From an uncultured Clostridia bacterium (GTDB taxonomy: Bacteria; Bacillota; Clostridia; Christensenellales; Borkfalkiaceae): DNA of 53,759 nucleotides. Position 1 is the stretch's first letter; every line of letters begins with the position of its first letter. The DNA lies in NCBI GenBank assembly GCA_944343275.1, contig CALVMH010000012.1:1-53759 (forward strand), in the 5' to 3' direction. The notes beneath the pieces are model-generated. The model was given only the letters and a program-made list of their open reading frames with translations. It had not been told where the DNA came from and did no database searches. The position numbers were made by a program, and so were the translations under genes. Shown piece after piece: positions 37,155-47,539 of this stretch.

Positions 37155-37883
37155 TTATGCGGGGGGATGACCCGCAGCGGGACTTTCCGTCTGATCCGCG
37201 TTCCATTCCGTCTTGTGGACGGAAACACCGTCGGAGCCGTCGAGCAGCCAGACTTTCCCGCCGCCCGCGACCGTTTTCACGGGCACGCCGTCGGCAAATT
37301 CAAGCGCTGCGCCGTTCTCCAACCCCCAAGCGCGATATTTATTATACAGCACGATGCCGTCAAAGTCAAGCATTCTTTCATTGTAATGCGGAGAAATTTT
37401 TCCTTTTATCCAGCCGAGCCCCGGATGCATGGCATATTCCCCCTCGACGACGGAGTCGGAATACATCTCCTCGAACCAACAGATCGCCCCTGCGGAAAGT
37501 CCCGCGATGAGCGTGCCGCGTTCGTATGCCTCGCGCAAACAATCGAAAAGCCCGCTTTCCTTCCAGCTTTGCAGCATGAACACGGTATTCCCCCCGCCGA
37601 CATAGATAAGGTCCGCGCGCGCAAACTTGGCGCGCATTTTTTCCGTGTCGAACGGGCGGGAAATGGTGAGCGCGACGTCCGTTTTCAACCCGAATCTGCC
37701 CGTATACACCTTATGGAAGGTATTATAATAGGGCATGCAGTCGTGGCTCGCCGTGGGAACGAACAGGGCGCAGGCGCGCCGCTCTCCCGCCGACCGCTGC
37801 GCTTCGGCAGCAAGATATGCATCGACCGGGAGCGTTTCGCCGCGTTTGAGTTCCCCGCCGCCGATGGCGACGATGCGCTTCAC
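37155..37883 (-). CDS. Peptidase S51 / PepE-like protein
   Basis: This 242-residue protein of the class I glutamine amidotransferase-like fold has the nucleophile elbow AGLSAGAICWF near residue 130 and YVGGGNTVFMLQ before it, both typical of peptidase E and cyanophycinase-related enzymes. A catalytic Ser is therefore present. The substrate is not predictable. The start overlaps the PII-like gene stop by four bases. First chromosomal gene beyond the tRNA. Confidence 0.8.
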   Translation of the reverse strand: MKRIVAIGGGELKRGETLPVDAYLAAEAQRSAGERRACALFVPTASHDCMPYYNTFHKVYTGRFGLKTDVALTISRPFDTEKMRAKFARADLIYVGGGNTVFMLQSWKESGLFDCLREAYERGTLIAGLSAGAICWFEEMYSDSVVEGEYAMHPGLGWIKGKISPHYNERMLDFDGIVLYNKYRAWGLENGAALEFADGVPVKTVAGGGKVWLLDGSDGVSVHKTEWNADQTESPAAGHPPA

Positions 37884-38689
37884 TTGCCTTCCTCCTCCGC
37901 TTCGTCCGCAGCATAGATGCCCGCCGTCCTGTCAACGGGAAGGGAAAAGATCACGCCGCCCGCCTGCGTCTTTAAGCCGACCCGCTCGAACATCGCCTGC
38001 ATGATGGGGAGCTTTCCCTCCCGCTTTGTGAGCACGAGCAGGACGTCCTGCTCCTGCATCAACGAGACGCCGATAAATTGTTCCGCCTTGGCGTTTTCCA
38101 GCGCATGCGCATGGATGATCGTACCGCCTGCCGCACCTGCGGAACGCGCCGCCTCCATGGCTTCCTCGGCGTAGCCCGCGGCGACCGCAGCCACGATGAG
38201 GTCATACTGTCTTGTTTCGTTCGTCATAATGTCCCCTCCTTCCGCCTTTCCGGATGCGGCGCTCACGATGCCGTTTGCCACGATCTCCGAGACCCCCGTC
38301 AGCGGAACGGTGAACGCGATCCCGCGCCCCACCAGATACAGTGCGATCTTCGCGCGCAGCTTGCACATGATCGCTCCTTCGTCGCTTTCGGGAACGAGCG
38401 ACAACACGACGCGCTTCTCCGTCTCGCCGATCCCGAGATAATCGAGGACCTGCGAATGCGCCGTACCCGTTGCCGCAAACGCGACCGACCAGGCGACGGA
38501 CCCCTCATCCACCGCCTCTTTGAAGCGCGCGGCATCCTTTTCGTTGACGATACCGACGAGCAGTTTGACGCGGTCCGCGCGCCGTTGCGCGGGCCGCACG
38601 CCCAGCCGCGAGCCGAGCGCCTCCCCTGCGGCGCGCAGCGCGCCGCGCACATTTTCCCCGCGGGGACGTTTTTCTCCGCGTGCCATCAT
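37880..38689 (-). CDS. PII-like double-domain regulatory protein
   Basis: The protein has 269 residues. It has two PII-fold-like halves, VKLLVGIVNEKDAARFKEAV with LRAKIALYLVGRGIAFTVP, and YDLIVAAVAAGYAEEAMEAA with GGTIIHAHALENAKAEQF. Such proteins are paired with DUF1538 membrane proteins and probably sense a nucleotide or small ligand to gate them. The ATGA overlap with the DUF1538 gene supports a joint function. Confidence 0.75.
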   Translation of the reverse strand: MMARGEKRPRGENVRGALRAAGEALGSRLGVRPAQRRADRVKLLVGIVNEKDAARFKEAVDEGSVAWSVAFAATGTAHSQVLDYLGIGETEKRVVLSLVPESDEGAIMCKLRAKIALYLVGRGIAFTVPLTGVSEIVANGIVSAASGKAEGGDIMTNETRQYDLIVAAVAAGYAEEAMEAARSAGAAGGTIIHAHALENAKAEQFIGVSLMQEQDVLLVLTKREGKLPIMQAMFERVGLKTQAGGVIFSLPVDRTAGIYAADEAEEEGK

Positions 38690-40212
38690 GCCACCTCGTA
38701 TTCGAGCACCCTGTCCTCGACGGTGAGGAAGGTACGTTTGATCTTCTTGGTCCGGTGCTTATAGAGAATGCCGAGGATCTGGATGGAGATAAGTGGCGTC
38801 AGCGCAACAAAGGAGACGCACCCGAACGCCTGCGTCATGATCTCGGCGGGCGCAAGCACGCTGCATGCGCCGATGGCGAGCGGCAGAACGAAGGAAGAGA
38901 CCATCGCTCCGCTGGCGACGCCGCCCGAATCGAAGGCGATTCCCGCGAACATGGGAGGCGTGAAGAAGGTGAGCACAAGGGCAATGAGATACCCCGGAAC
39001 GAGGATGTACATGATATTGATGCCCGTTAAAATGCGCAGCATGGCAAGCCCGATGGAGATGCACACGCCGATGCACAGCCCATTCATCATGGCGGAAGCG
39101 GTGATCGCCCCGGCGCTCAGGCGTTCCACCTGCTTGTTGAGCACGTGGACGGCAGGTTCCGCCGCGACGACGAAATACCCGATGACCATGCCGACGGGGA
39201 TGAGCAGCCATCCGCCCCATACGGAGGCAAGCCCCTGTCCCACGAGGCGCCCGACGGGCATGAACCCGACGTTCGCCCCCGTCAGGAAGACTGCCAGCCC
39301 GACAAACGTATACAAAAAACCGACAAGGATGCGCACGATCTGCCGTTTACGGAAGACGCGCGCCGCAAGCTGGAACAACAAAAAGAACACAAGGATGGGC
39401 GCAAGCGCGACGGCGACCTCCGCGGCATGGTCCCCGAACCCTTCGAGATAGGCAAAGAACGCGCCGCGCGTATCTTCCACGGGCGTGAGCGCTTCCGGAA
39501 CGTACTCCACATTCCCGATGCGGAAGATGATGCCGAGCGTCAGGACGGCGATGATGGGACCGATGCTGGACAGCGCGACAAGCCCGAAGGAATCGTTCTG
39601 GCTGCCGTGCCCGCTGCGGATGGACGCGACGCCCACGCCGAGGGACATGATGAACGGCACCGTCATGGGTCCCGTCGTCACGCCGCCCGAATCAAAGGAG
39701 ACCGCCCAGAACGCGGGATCGACAAAGATGCTCAAAACGAACGCAGCGACATAAAATACGACGAGCAGGATGTTGAGCGGGATGTGGAAGACGATGCGGA
39801 GCATGCCGACGGTGAGAAAGATCCCCACGCCCACGGCGACGGTCAGGATGAGCAGATAGTTTCCGAGCGGCGTTTTTTGCGCAATGGCGGGCACCTGCCC
39901 GGCGAGGATCTGCAGATCGGGTTCCGCGACGGTCACGATGATCCCGATGACAAAGGACAGCAGCGCGATGAGCCAGATCTTTCTGGAATGGGTCATCGTC
40001 GAACCGATCTTTTCGCCGATGACGAGCATGGACATGTCTGCGCCCAGCATGAAGCACCCCAGCCCCACGATGAGCAGCACGACGCCCGTCAGGAAGAGCA
40101 AAAAGATTCCCGCGTCGAGGGGCACGAAGGCGACGCTCAGCACCAGAACGATGAGCGCGATGGGCAGAATGGAAGTCAGCGATTCGACGATCTTGTCGCG
40201 CAGCGCCTTCAT
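38686..40212 (-). CDS. DUF1538 membrane protein
   Basis: This 508-residue polytopic protein has about 12 or more helices in two homologous halves: TGPMTVPFIMSLGVGVASIR and SGAMVSSFVLPLAIGACSVL occupy equivalent positions after FDSGGV. DUF1538 proteins are putative transporters of unknown substrate. GGAGG precedes ATG 40212. The downstream partner is a PII-like protein. Confidence 0.85.
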   Translation of the reverse strand: MKALRDKIVESLTSILPIALIVLVLSVAFVPLDAGIFLLFLTGVVLLIVGLGCFMLGADMSMLVIGEKIGSTMTHSRKIWLIALLSFVIGIIVTVAEPDLQILAGQVPAIAQKTPLGNYLLILTVAVGVGIFLTVGMLRIVFHIPLNILLVVFYVAAFVLSIFVDPAFWAVSFDSGGVTTGPMTVPFIMSLGVGVASIRSGHGSQNDSFGLVALSSIGPIIAVLTLGIIFRIGNVEYVPEALTPVEDTRGAFFAYLEGFGDHAAEVAVALAPILVFFLLFQLAARVFRKRQIVRILVGFLYTFVGLAVFLTGANVGFMPVGRLVGQGLASVWGGWLLIPVGMVIGYFVVAAEPAVHVLNKQVERLSAGAITASAMMNGLCIGVCISIGLAMLRILTGINIMYILVPGYLIALVLTFFTPPMFAGIAFDSGGVASGAMVSSFVLPLAIGACSVLAPAEIMTQAFGCVSFVALTPLISIQILGILYKHRTKKIKRTFLTVEDRVLEYEVA

Positions 40213-40230
40213 CTTGCGGCCTCCTGCAAA

Positions 40231-40686
40231 TTATTTTGCATACTTGCGTTCGATGTCCGCGATCTCGGCGATGCGGCGGGCATGCTTTTCCTCTCCGGAA
40301 AAGGGCGTTTCCAGAAAGGTCTTTAATATCTCGACGGCAAGGTTCCCCCCCACCATGCCGCCGCCGAGGGCGAGCATGTTGGCGTCGTTGTGCAGCCGCG
40401 TCATCTTTGCGGAGAGCGGCTCCGAACACAGGGCGCAGCGGATGCCGGGCACCTTGTTCGCCGCAATGGAGATGCCGATGCCCGTCGTGCAGACAAGCAC
40501 GCCGCGATCGCACTCCCCCGCCGCGACCGCTTCCGCGGCAGCCTGCGCGAATTCGGGATAGTCGCAGGAGGCAAAGCTGTCCGTTCCGAAATCGCGGACG
40601 ATATACCCGTTGTCTTTGAGCCAGGCGGCAAGTGTGTTTTTGAGCGTCAGTCCGCCGTGATCGCATGCAATGGCGATGTTCTTCAT
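40231..40686 (-). CDS. rpiB: Ribose-5-phosphate isomerase B
   Basis: This 151-residue LacA/RpiB enzyme has the phosphate- and sugar-binding N-terminus IAIACDHGG, the segment VLVCTTGIGISIAANKVPGI with its catalytic Cys, and NDANMLALGG. It interconverts ribose-5-phosphate and ribulose-5-phosphate in the pentose phosphate pathway. Usual length. Confidence 0.93.
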   Translation of the reverse strand: MKNIAIACDHGGLTLKNTLAAWLKDNGYIVRDFGTDSFASCDYPEFAQAAAEAVAAGECDRGVLVCTTGIGISIAANKVPGIRCALCSEPLSAKMTRLHNDANMLALGGGMVGGNLAVEILKTFLETPFSGEEKHARRIAEIADIERKYAK

Positions 40687-40704
40687 GATCCTGTCCTCTG
40701 AAAT

Positions 40705-41151
40705 TTATTTTTCGTTTCCGATGTCGAGAATGGCGATGAGCTGCGGCAGGCAGGCGCAAATCGCCCGCAGCGTCTCGCGGTAGACGGCGGCGCTCTGCCC
40801 GTAGGGATCGGGGATGTCCCGCCCCGCGAACACGGACATGGACGTCACGTTCCTGCCGCCGAGGGCTGCCGCCTGTTCCCGCGTCATGCAGATGACGGCA
40901 TACGCCTCCCGCTGCAGTTTTTCCGTCATGCGGCGGGCGCGGAAGTCCTCCCGGAAGGCGATGCTGGCTTCCCGCAGCGCAAGGCAGGCGTTCGGCGCCA
41001 TGGGCGCCCCCTCCTGCGCGGCGATGCCCGCGGAAAGAACGGTATACCACCTGATCTTGCGGCGGCGGAGCTCCTCACGCAGCGCCGCCTCCGCCATGGG
41101 CGAACGGCAGGTGTTGCCCGTGCAGACAAATACGATCTTCTTGTGCTTCAT
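40705..41151 (-). CDS. Low-molecular-weight protein phosphatase (YwlE-like)
   Basis: This 148-residue protein has the P-loop VCTGNTCRSPMAEA and the acidic loop DIPDPYGQSAAVYRET with the general-acid Asp. In Bacillota the YwlE branch removes phosphate from phospho-arginine and sits next to sua5 (ywlC) and rpiB (ywlF), the same set as here. An arginine phosphatase is therefore likely. The Thr after the active Cys in CTGNT supports this. Confidence 0.88.
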   Translation of the reverse strand: MKHKKIVFVCTGNTCRSPMAEAALREELRRRKIRWYTVLSAGIAAQEGAPMAPNACLALREASIAFREDFRARRMTEKLQREAYAVICMTREQAAALGGRNVTSMSVFAGRDIPDPYGQSAAVYRETLRAICACLPQLIAILDIGNEK

Positions 41152-41160
41152 ACTGGTTCC

Positions 41161-42150
41161 CTATTGCTGTCCGAAAGCGCGCAGCATGCGGTTGAGGACC
41201 CCGTCCATGACGCCGCCGCGCGCATGCGGCAGGATTCCGATGAGCAGCGTCGCACACCCCTCCGCCGTGCGCAGGTGCGCGTAGAGGTTGGATGCCATCT
41301 CCGCGGGCGTCGCGCCCAGATCGAGCACGCGGCAGCCCGCAAACGTCTGTGCGGCGGCATGGTCGCAGAGGATGACGGGCACGCCCGCGCGCGCCTCCTC
41401 CCGGTAAAGCCGCAGCGCCGCATCCGTGTCCCCTTCCCCGAAGAACGCCGTCTTGCAGCGCGGGGCGTAGTGCCTGTACGCCATGCCGGGGCTCTTGGGC
41501 TTTTCACCCTCTTTTAAGACATAGTTTTCGCACGCGCCCACCTCTGCGGCGATCATCTCGCGCGTGACGAGCCCCGCCCGCAGGATGAGCGGGATGTCCC
41601 CCGTGCAGTCGAGCACGGTGCTCTCGATGCCGCCCGCGGAAGCGCCGCCGTCCAGAATGAGCGGGATGTCCCCCGCAAAGTCATCATAGACGTGCTGCGC
41701 CGTGACGGGCGAGACGTGTTTGGAACGGTTGGCGCTGGGCGCGGCGATGGGACGGTCCACCGCGCGCAAAAATGCCTGCGCCGCGGGCGAGGACGGCACG
41801 CGCACGGAGAGCGTGGGAAGCCCGCTTGAAACAAACTTGCTCTCCCGCCCCTTGGAGGGATAGACCATGGTCAAAGGTCCTGGTAAAAACCTGTCCCGCA
41901 GGCGTTTTGTCCATGCGGGCGGCGAGACGAGCTGCGTGATGTCGTAATCCTTGTGAACGTGGGCAATGAGCGGATTGTCGGCGGGGCGCCCTTTCAGGGA
42001 AAAGATTTTTTGCACCGCTTCGTCGTTCATGGCGTCCGCGCCCAGCCCGTACACCGTCTCGGTGTGAAAGGCGACCACTTCCCCCGCCCCGATGAGCTGT
42101 TTTGCATCGGCGAGCGACGCCTCGGTAACGGGCAGAATGCGCGTGGTCAT
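41161..42150 (-). CDS. tsaC: Threonylcarbamoyl-AMP synthase, Sua5 type
   Basis: This 329-residue protein has a YrdC domain (FHTETVYGLGADAMNDEAVQ, KGRPADNPL, SANRSKHVSP) and a C-terminal Sua5 domain (SPGMAYRHYAP). It makes L-threonylcarbamoyladenylate for tRNA t6A37. The start at 42150 overlaps the dnaB stop by four bases; a longer upstream reading lacks family residues. Confidence 0.93.
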   Translation of the reverse strand: MTTRILPVTEASLADAKQLIGAGEVVAFHTETVYGLGADAMNDEAVQKIFSLKGRPADNPLIAHVHKDYDITQLVSPPAWTKRLRDRFLPGPLTMVYPSKGRESKFVSSGLPTLSVRVPSSPAAQAFLRAVDRPIAAPSANRSKHVSPVTAQHVYDDFAGDIPLILDGGASAGGIESTVLDCTGDIPLILRAGLVTREMIAAEVGACENYVLKEGEKPKSPGMAYRHYAPRCKTAFFGEGDTDAALRLYREEARAGVPVILCDHAAAQTFAGCRVLDLGATPAEMASNLYAHLRTAEGCATLLIGILPHARGGVMDGVLNRMLRAFGQQ

Positions 42151-43586
42151 TCGGGGATCCCCGTATCGCCGAAGACGTCTTCCTCCGAAATATCCTCCGG
42201 CGGAAGGGCATAGCCCGTCGGCTCCTCGTCGGGCAAGTTCTGATCGTCCACATCCACGAACTTGGTGCTCTCGCCGATAAAGCGCAGCTGGATGCGCCCC
42301 AGCGAACCGTTTCTGTGCTTGGCGAGGATGAGTTCCGCCGCCCCCTTGACGATGGTCTTTTTGGCAAGTTCCTCGGCGGTCGCCGTGACGTCGGGCCGGT
42401 TGATGAACATGACGATGTCGGCGTCCTGCTCGATGGCGCCCGATTCCCTCAGATCGGAGAGCTGCGGCTCCTTGGTCTGGATGCGCCTGAGCTGCGAGAG
42501 TGCGATGACGGGGACGTCGAGCTCCTTTGCCATGATCTTTAAGTCGCGCGTGATGGAGGCGATCTCCTGCTGGCGGTTCTCGAACGAACCGCCCTTGCCG
42601 CTGCCCGCGGCGCCCCCCATGAGCTGGATATAGTCGATCATGATGAGGTCGAGCGAACCGACGGACGCGGAGAGACGGCGGCATTTGGACAAGATCTCCT
42701 GCGGAGTGACGCGGGAGGAATCGTCAATAAAGAGTTTGCTCTTTTGCAGCCTGTCGCTTGCGATCATCAGGTTTTTCCACTCCTTCTGCGCGAGCTTGCC
42801 CGAAAGCGCCTTTTCCATGCTGACTTCCGCGTGCGCGCACAGAAGGCGCTGCACGATCTGGCTGCGCGGCATTTCCAGGGAAAAGACCGCCGCCGTCCGC
42901 CCCTTGTTGAGGCAGACGTTCTCCACGATGTTCATGGCGAGCGACGTCTTTCCCATGCCGGGACGCGCCGCAATGACGATGAGATCGGACCTTTGCAGCC
43001 CGTTGGTGATGCGGTCGAGCTGTTTGAACCCCGTCTCCAACCCGCGGAAGGCGTTGGGGTCGGATTGGATGTCCTCGAACTTGCCCAACACTTCGCGGAT
43101 GACGGCGCCGTCCGCAAGCCCCGCAAGCTGGCTGTTGTCCTCCTGTTTGGAGATGTCGTACACCTGCTTCTCCGCATAGGCGACGGCGTCGCGCGCCTCC
43201 GTCCCCTCCGTGCTCACTTCGATGATGCCTTTTGCGGCACGGATGAGGCTGCGGCGGATGGCGTCGCGGCGGACGATCTCGAAATACTGTTTGTAATTTG
43301 CCGCGGAAGGCGTGACTTCGGCGAGCTCGGTGATGCGCTGCAAGCCGCCCGCGCGTTCGAGCGTGCCCTCGCGTTCGAGCATATCGGTTAGGGTGACGAC
43401 GTCCACGGGTTTGTGGGCGGCGTACACCTTCTTCATCGCCTCATAGACGAGCATGTTGGATTCCTGATAAAAGTCATCGGCGCGCAGCGTTTCGAGCAGT
43501 TCGGATTGGATGTCGCCGTCGATGATGATGCATCCGAGGATCGCCGCTTCCGCTTCGAGGTTGTGCGGCATCTGATTGTTTGCCAT
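42147..43586 (-). CDS. dnaB: Replicative DNA helicase
   Basis: DnaB begins MANNQMPHNLEAEAAILGCI. The N-terminal primase-interacting domain is followed by the RecA core with Walker A ARPGMGKTSLAMN near residue 210, Walker B MIDYIQLM near 310, and SDLRESGAIEQDAD. ATG 43586 is chosen because AAGGA lies ten bases upstream. ATG 43610, overlapping the pepF stop, would add eight residues. It unwinds DNA at the fork. Confidence 0.95.
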   Translation of the reverse strand: MANNQMPHNLEAEAAILGCIIIDGDIQSELLETLRADDFYQESNMLVYEAMKKVYAAHKPVDVVTLTDMLEREGTLERAGGLQRITELAEVTPSAANYKQYFEIVRRDAIRRSLIRAAKGIIEVSTEGTEARDAVAYAEKQVYDISKQEDNSQLAGLADGAVIREVLGKFEDIQSDPNAFRGLETGFKQLDRITNGLQRSDLIVIAARPGMGKTSLAMNIVENVCLNKGRTAAVFSLEMPRSQIVQRLLCAHAEVSMEKALSGKLAQKEWKNLMIASDRLQKSKLFIDDSSRVTPQEILSKCRRLSASVGSLDLIMIDYIQLMGGAAGSGKGGSFENRQQEIASITRDLKIMAKELDVPVIALSQLRRIQTKEPQLSDLRESGAIEQDADIVMFINRPDVTATAEELAKKTIVKGAAELILAKHRNGSLGRIQLRFIGESTKFVDVDDQNLPDEEPTGYALPPEDISEEDVFGDTGIPE

Positions 43587-43606
43587 AGTGTGTGTTTCCT
43601 TATCGT

Positions 43607-45376
43607 TCATGCAAGCGCTTCAAACTGTGCGAGCGCATCGGAGAACGCCCCGATCGCCGCATCGAACGTCTCTTTTTTGGTAAGGTCCGCCCCCGCCCCC
43701 TTCAAAAGGCTGACGGGGTCTGTGGAACAGCCGCCCTTTAAGAAGGCAAAATAGCGTTCCACGGCGGGCGCGCCCTCTTCGAGGATCTTTTCCGCGATGG
43801 CGATCGCCGCGGTGATGCCCGTCGCATACTTATAGACATAGAAGGAGCGGTAGAAGTGCGGGATGCGCGCCCATTCGATGGCGATCTGCTTGTCGTGCGT
43901 GAGCGCCTTTCCGTAGTACTGCTTGTTGAGCGAATAATAAAGGGCGGACAGATTGTCTTTGTTGAGCGGCTCGCCGCGTTCCGCCATGGCGTGCGCCTGC
44001 TGTTCGAATTCCGCAAACTGCGTCTGGCGGAAGAGCGTCGTGCGGATCATGTCCATAAAGTAATTGAGCAGGTACTTTTTGAGGGTCGCGTCCTCCGACG
44101 TCCGCAGCAAGTATTTGAGAAGCAGCACTTCGTTGACGGTGCTGGCGACTTCGGCAACAAAAATTTTATAATCCGCCTTGGCATAGGGCTGATACTTGTT
44201 GGAGAAGTAGGAATGCAGCGCATGCCCCATCTCATGGGCGATGGTGAACACGTCGTGCGTGGTGGGCTGGTAGTTGAGCAGCACATAGGGATGCATGCCG
44301 TATACGCCGATGGAATAGGCGCCGCTCGCCTTGCCCTCCGTCTCGCAGACGTCGATCCAGCGCTCGTCCCTGCCCTTTTTCAGTAAGGCAAGATAGTCCT
44401 CTCCCAAGGGGGAAAGCCCCTTCAAAACGAGTTCGAACGCCTGTTCATACGAAAGCCGCAGGTCGGCATTCTTCACGAGAGGAAGATAGATGTCGTACAT
44501 GTGCATCCGATCGTACCCCAGCGCCGCCTTACGCACCTGCATATAACGGTGCATGACGGGCGCACCTGCATGGACGGCGGCAATGAGGTTCTCGTAGACG
44601 TCGCGCGTGACGTCCTCTTCGTCGAGCGCCATCTCGAGGCAGCTCGGATACCCGCGGACGTTCTTATAAAAGATGTCCTTTTTGACGTTTCCGTAGTACG
44701 TCGTCGCAAGGGTGTTGACGATCTTCTGATAGGCGGAATAGTACTTCCGGAATGCCGCGGCGCGCGCAGCCCTGTCCTCGCCGTTCAGGATGACGGAATA
44801 CAGCCCGTGCGACAGGCGGGTGCGCTTGCCGCCGTACACCATGAAGGGAAGGTTGAGTTCGGCGTCGTCGAGCATGTCGAACACGTCGGATGCGACGCTC
44901 ATCGGCTCCGCCGTCTGCGCAAGGATCGCCTCCTCCTTGTCCGAGAGAACGTGCTGCTTGCGGCGGATCATGCAGCGGAGGGCGTAGTCGTGGTCTTTGA
45001 GCTTCTCGTCCCGCGCGAAGGAGAGCAGCGTCTCCTCCGGAAGGGCGGTCAGCTCCGGCTCCGCAAAGGAGACCGCCGCGGCGTACTTCGTGAACAGGCT
45101 CACGGTCTTTGCCATGTATGCGCTGTATTTGGTCACGCGGATGTCTTCATCGTTCTTGGAATGCGCATAGAGATAGAGCAGCATGAGCCGCTTTTCATAC
45201 GCCTCCGTCTGCGCATAGAACGCCGCCAGGTTCTCCGAAGAGGTCAGCTTCCCGCGGAAGGCGGCAAAATCGGGCAGTTGTTCGAGCGCGGAGAACTCCT
45301 GCTCCCACGCCGCATCGTCTGCAAATACGTCCTCGATCTGCCAGCGATATGTTTCCATGACTTCTTTGCGTTGCAT
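43607..45376 (-). CDS. pepF: Oligoendopeptidase F
   Basis: This 589-residue M3-family zinc peptidase has the metal motif AHEMGHALHSYF near residue 380 and the conserved downstream FVAEVASTVNEVLL, whose Glu is the third ligand. It degrades short intracellular peptides. AAGGAG precedes ATG 45376. An internal ATG at 45358 is less well placed. Confidence 0.93.
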   Translation of the reverse strand: MQRKEVMETYRWQIEDVFADDAAWEQEFSALEQLPDFAAFRGKLTSSENLAAFYAQTEAYEKRLMLLYLYAHSKNDEDIRVTKYSAYMAKTVSLFTKYAAAVSFAEPELTALPEETLLSFARDEKLKDHDYALRCMIRRKQHVLSDKEEAILAQTAEPMSVASDVFDMLDDAELNLPFMVYGGKRTRLSHGLYSVILNGEDRAARAAAFRKYYSAYQKIVNTLATTYYGNVKKDIFYKNVRGYPSCLEMALDEEDVTRDVYENLIAAVHAGAPVMHRYMQVRKAALGYDRMHMYDIYLPLVKNADLRLSYEQAFELVLKGLSPLGEDYLALLKKGRDERWIDVCETEGKASGAYSIGVYGMHPYVLLNYQPTTHDVFTIAHEMGHALHSYFSNKYQPYAKADYKIFVAEVASTVNEVLLLKYLLRTSEDATLKKYLLNYFMDMIRTTLFRQTQFAEFEQQAHAMAERGEPLNKDNLSALYYSLNKQYYGKALTHDKQIAIEWARIPHFYRSFYVYKYATGITAAIAIAEKILEEGAPAVERYFAFLKGGCSTDPVSLLKGAGADLTKKETFDAAIGAFSDALAQFEALA

Positions 45377-45388
45377 GTTGACTCCTTT

Positions 45389-46744
45389 TCAGTTCTTGAA
45401 ACTATGGATGGGCGCAGGGATGAGCCCGCCGCGGCGGATGAACGCTCCCGCGTCCCCCGTGTGAACGGGCATGACGGGCGCGCGCCCCAAAAGCCCGCCG
45501 AAGCTGACTTCCTCTCCCACCGTTTTGCCGGGCGCGGGGATGACGCGCACCGCCGTCGTCTTGTTGTTGACCATGCCGATCGCCGCCTCGTCCGCGATGA
45601 TGGCAGCAATGGTCGAAGCGGGCGTATCGCCCGGGATGGCGATCATGTCCAGCCCCACCGAGCAGACGCAGGTCATCGCCTCCAATTTGTCGATGGAAAT
45701 TTTCCCCGCGGACGCCGATTCGATCATGCCGATGTCCTCGGAGACGGGAATGAACGCGCCCGAAAGCCCGCCGACGCGCGAGGACGCCATGACGCCCCCC
45801 TTCTTCACCGCATCGTTGAGCATGGCGAGCGCCGCCGTCGTTCCGTGACAGCCCACGACTTCCAGACCGAGTTCCTCCAAGATGTGCGCGACGGAATCCC
45901 CCCGCGCGGGCGTGGGCGCAAGGGACAGATCGACGATGCCGAAGCGCGCCGAAAGGCGCTTTGCCGCCTCCCGCGCGATGAGCTGCCCCGCGCGCGTGAT
46001 CTTGAACGCGGTGCGTTTGATGACTTCGGCGGCATCCGTAAGGTCTGCCTCCGGCACGAATTTGAGAGCGTGCTGCACGACGCCGGGACCGGAGACCCCC
46101 ACATTGATGACGGTGTCCCCTTCGCCCACGCCGTGGAAGGCGCCCGCCATGAAGGGATTATCCTCCACCGCGTTGCAGAACACCACGAGCTTGGCGCAGC
46201 CCAGCCCGTCCCGCTCCTTGGTGAGCTGCGCCGTTTTTAAGACGATCTCGCCCATCGTGCGGACGGCGTCCATGTTGATGCCCGACTTGGAAGAGCCGAC
46301 GTTCACCGACGAGCACAGGCGCTCCGTTGCGGCGAGCGTCTCCGGAACGGTATCGAGGAACGCCGCCTCGTAATCCGCCGTCCCCTTGTGGACGAGGGCG
46401 GAATACCCGCCCAGAAAGTCGATGCCGAGCGCCTGCGCCGCCCTGTCGAGCGCCTGCCCGACGAGCATGCTCTTTTGGGGAAATGCCGCCGTGATGAGCG
46501 AGACGGGCGTCACCGAAATGCGCTTGTTGACGATGGGGATACCGTATTCCCCGGAGAGCGCCTCGGCGGTGGGAACGAGCTTTTCCGCCTTTTTCATGAC
46601 GAGGTCGTAGACCGCCTGTGCCGTCCCCTTTGCCGTCGCGCGGATGCAGGAGAGGAGCGAAATGCCCATCGTCACCGTGCGGATGTCGAGGTGCTCCTTC
46701 TCGATCATGTCAATGGTCTCTATGACGTCAAATTTGCTGAACAT
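45389..46744 (-). CDS. PFL/UPF0210 family protein
   Basis: The protein has 451 residues. It has the family start [20 protein letters not shown] and the Gly-rich segments [14 protein letters not shown] and [16 protein letters not shown]0210 proteins resemble glycyl-radical enzyme partners in fold only, and no reaction is established. It nearly always follows a UPF0237 ACT-domain gene, as here, so the ACT protein may regulate it. Confidence 0.9.
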   Translation of the reverse strand: MFSKFDVIETIDMIEKEHLDIRTVTMGISLLSCIRATAKGTAQAVYDLVMKKAEKLVPTAEALSGEYGIPIVNKRISVTPVSLITAAFPQKSMLVGQALDRAAQALGIDFLGGYSALVHKGTADYEAAFLDTVPETLAATERLCSSVNVGSSKSGINMDAVRTMGEIVLKTAQLTKERDGLGCAKLVVFCNAVEDNPFMAGAFHGVGEGDTVINVGVSGPGVVQHALKFVPEADLTDAAEVIKRTAFKITRAGQLIAREAAKRLSARFGIVDLSLAPTPARGDSVAHILEELGLEVVGCHGTTAALAMLNDAVKKGGVMASSRVGGLSGAFIPVSEDIGMIESASAGKISIDKLEAMTCVCSVGLDMIAIPGDTPASTIAAIIADEAAIGMVNNKTTAVRVIPAPGKTVGEEVSFGGLLGRAPVMPVHTGDAGAFIRRGGLIPAPIHSFKN

Positions 46745-46748
46745 ACCG

Positions 46749-47018
46749 TTATACGTTGTGCATGGCGTCGAAGATGTCGGCGTGCTGCAACCTGACGCTC
46801 ATGCCGATCTTGGTGCCCATGTCTGCAAGTTCTTTGGCGAGCGCGGCAAATTCCACCTTGCTCTCCGAGGTATCCACCATCATAATCATGGCGAATTGGT
46901 CCCCCAGAATGGTCTGGGATATATCTTCGATGTTGACGTTGCGTTCAAACAAAAAGCCGCTCACCTTTGCGATGATGCCCCTTCTGTCCGAACCCGTGAC
47001 GGTCACGACTGCGCGCAT
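46749..47018 (-). CDS. ACT-domain protein, UPF0237
   Basis: This 89-residue single ACT domain ([20 protein letters not shown], then [12 protein letters not shown]) probably binds an amino acid and regulates the PFL protein downstream. GGAGG precedes ATG 47018. It overlaps the upstream membrane-protein gene by 16 bases. Confidence 0.92.
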   Translation of the reverse strand: MRAVVTVTGSDRRGIIAKVSGFLFERNVNIEDISQTILGDQFAMIMMVDTSESKVEFAALAKELADMGTKIGMSVRLQHADIFDAMHNV

Positions 47019-47539
47019 GCGCCTTCCTCCTTTTGCATTTCGTATTCGATGAGCAGATTGCCCTGTGAGATGAGACGGACGGTCTTCCCTTCCTCAAAGG
47101 GCGGAAAGTCCTTCTCCCCGTCCACATAGATCTGACGGATCATGTCTTCGTCCCGCTTATAGTTGTGCACGCGGAAGGTGGCGACGTTGACGTCCACCCC
47201 GTCCCGCGTCGTCCAATCGTCGACGCCCGCGAAGGGCGCCACGGTATACTCTTTCAGCCCGACGGAGATGAATTTGAGCATCTTGCAATAGGCGTTGCAG
47301 CGCTTGAAGGAGATGCCCATATAGGGAAAGAGAAAGATGATATAGAGCGCCGTCAGAGCGCATGTGACGCCGATGACCCAATCCTGGTTGGGGTCCTCAT
47401 AGGGCAGCATGATATAATAGACGAGCAGCCCGATAAAGGCGGCGGCATACACGCCCGTCACCGCAAAGAACACGCCTAAAATGCGGCGGCGCTGCATGTA
47501 GGCGGCATAGAGGTCGGCGTCCGTATACAGCCGCGTCAT
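47003..47539 (-). CDS. Two-helix membrane protein of unknown function
   Basis: The protein has 178 residues. Two membrane helices (GVFFAVTGVYAAAFIGLLVY and WVIGVTCALTALYIIFLFPY) are followed by a cytosolic domain of about 100 residues. No family is recognised. It overlaps degV upstream by four bases and the ACT gene downstream, so it is co-expressed with both. Confidence 0.65.
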   Translation of the reverse strand: MTRLYTDADLYAAYMQRRRILGVFFAVTGVYAAAFIGLLVYYIMLPYEDPNQDWVIGVTCALTALYIIFLFPYMGISFKRCNAYCKMLKFISVGLKEYTVAPFAGVDDWTTRDGVDVNVATFRVHNYKRDEDMIRQIYVDGEKDFPPFEEGKTVRLISQGNLLIEYEMQKEEGACAQS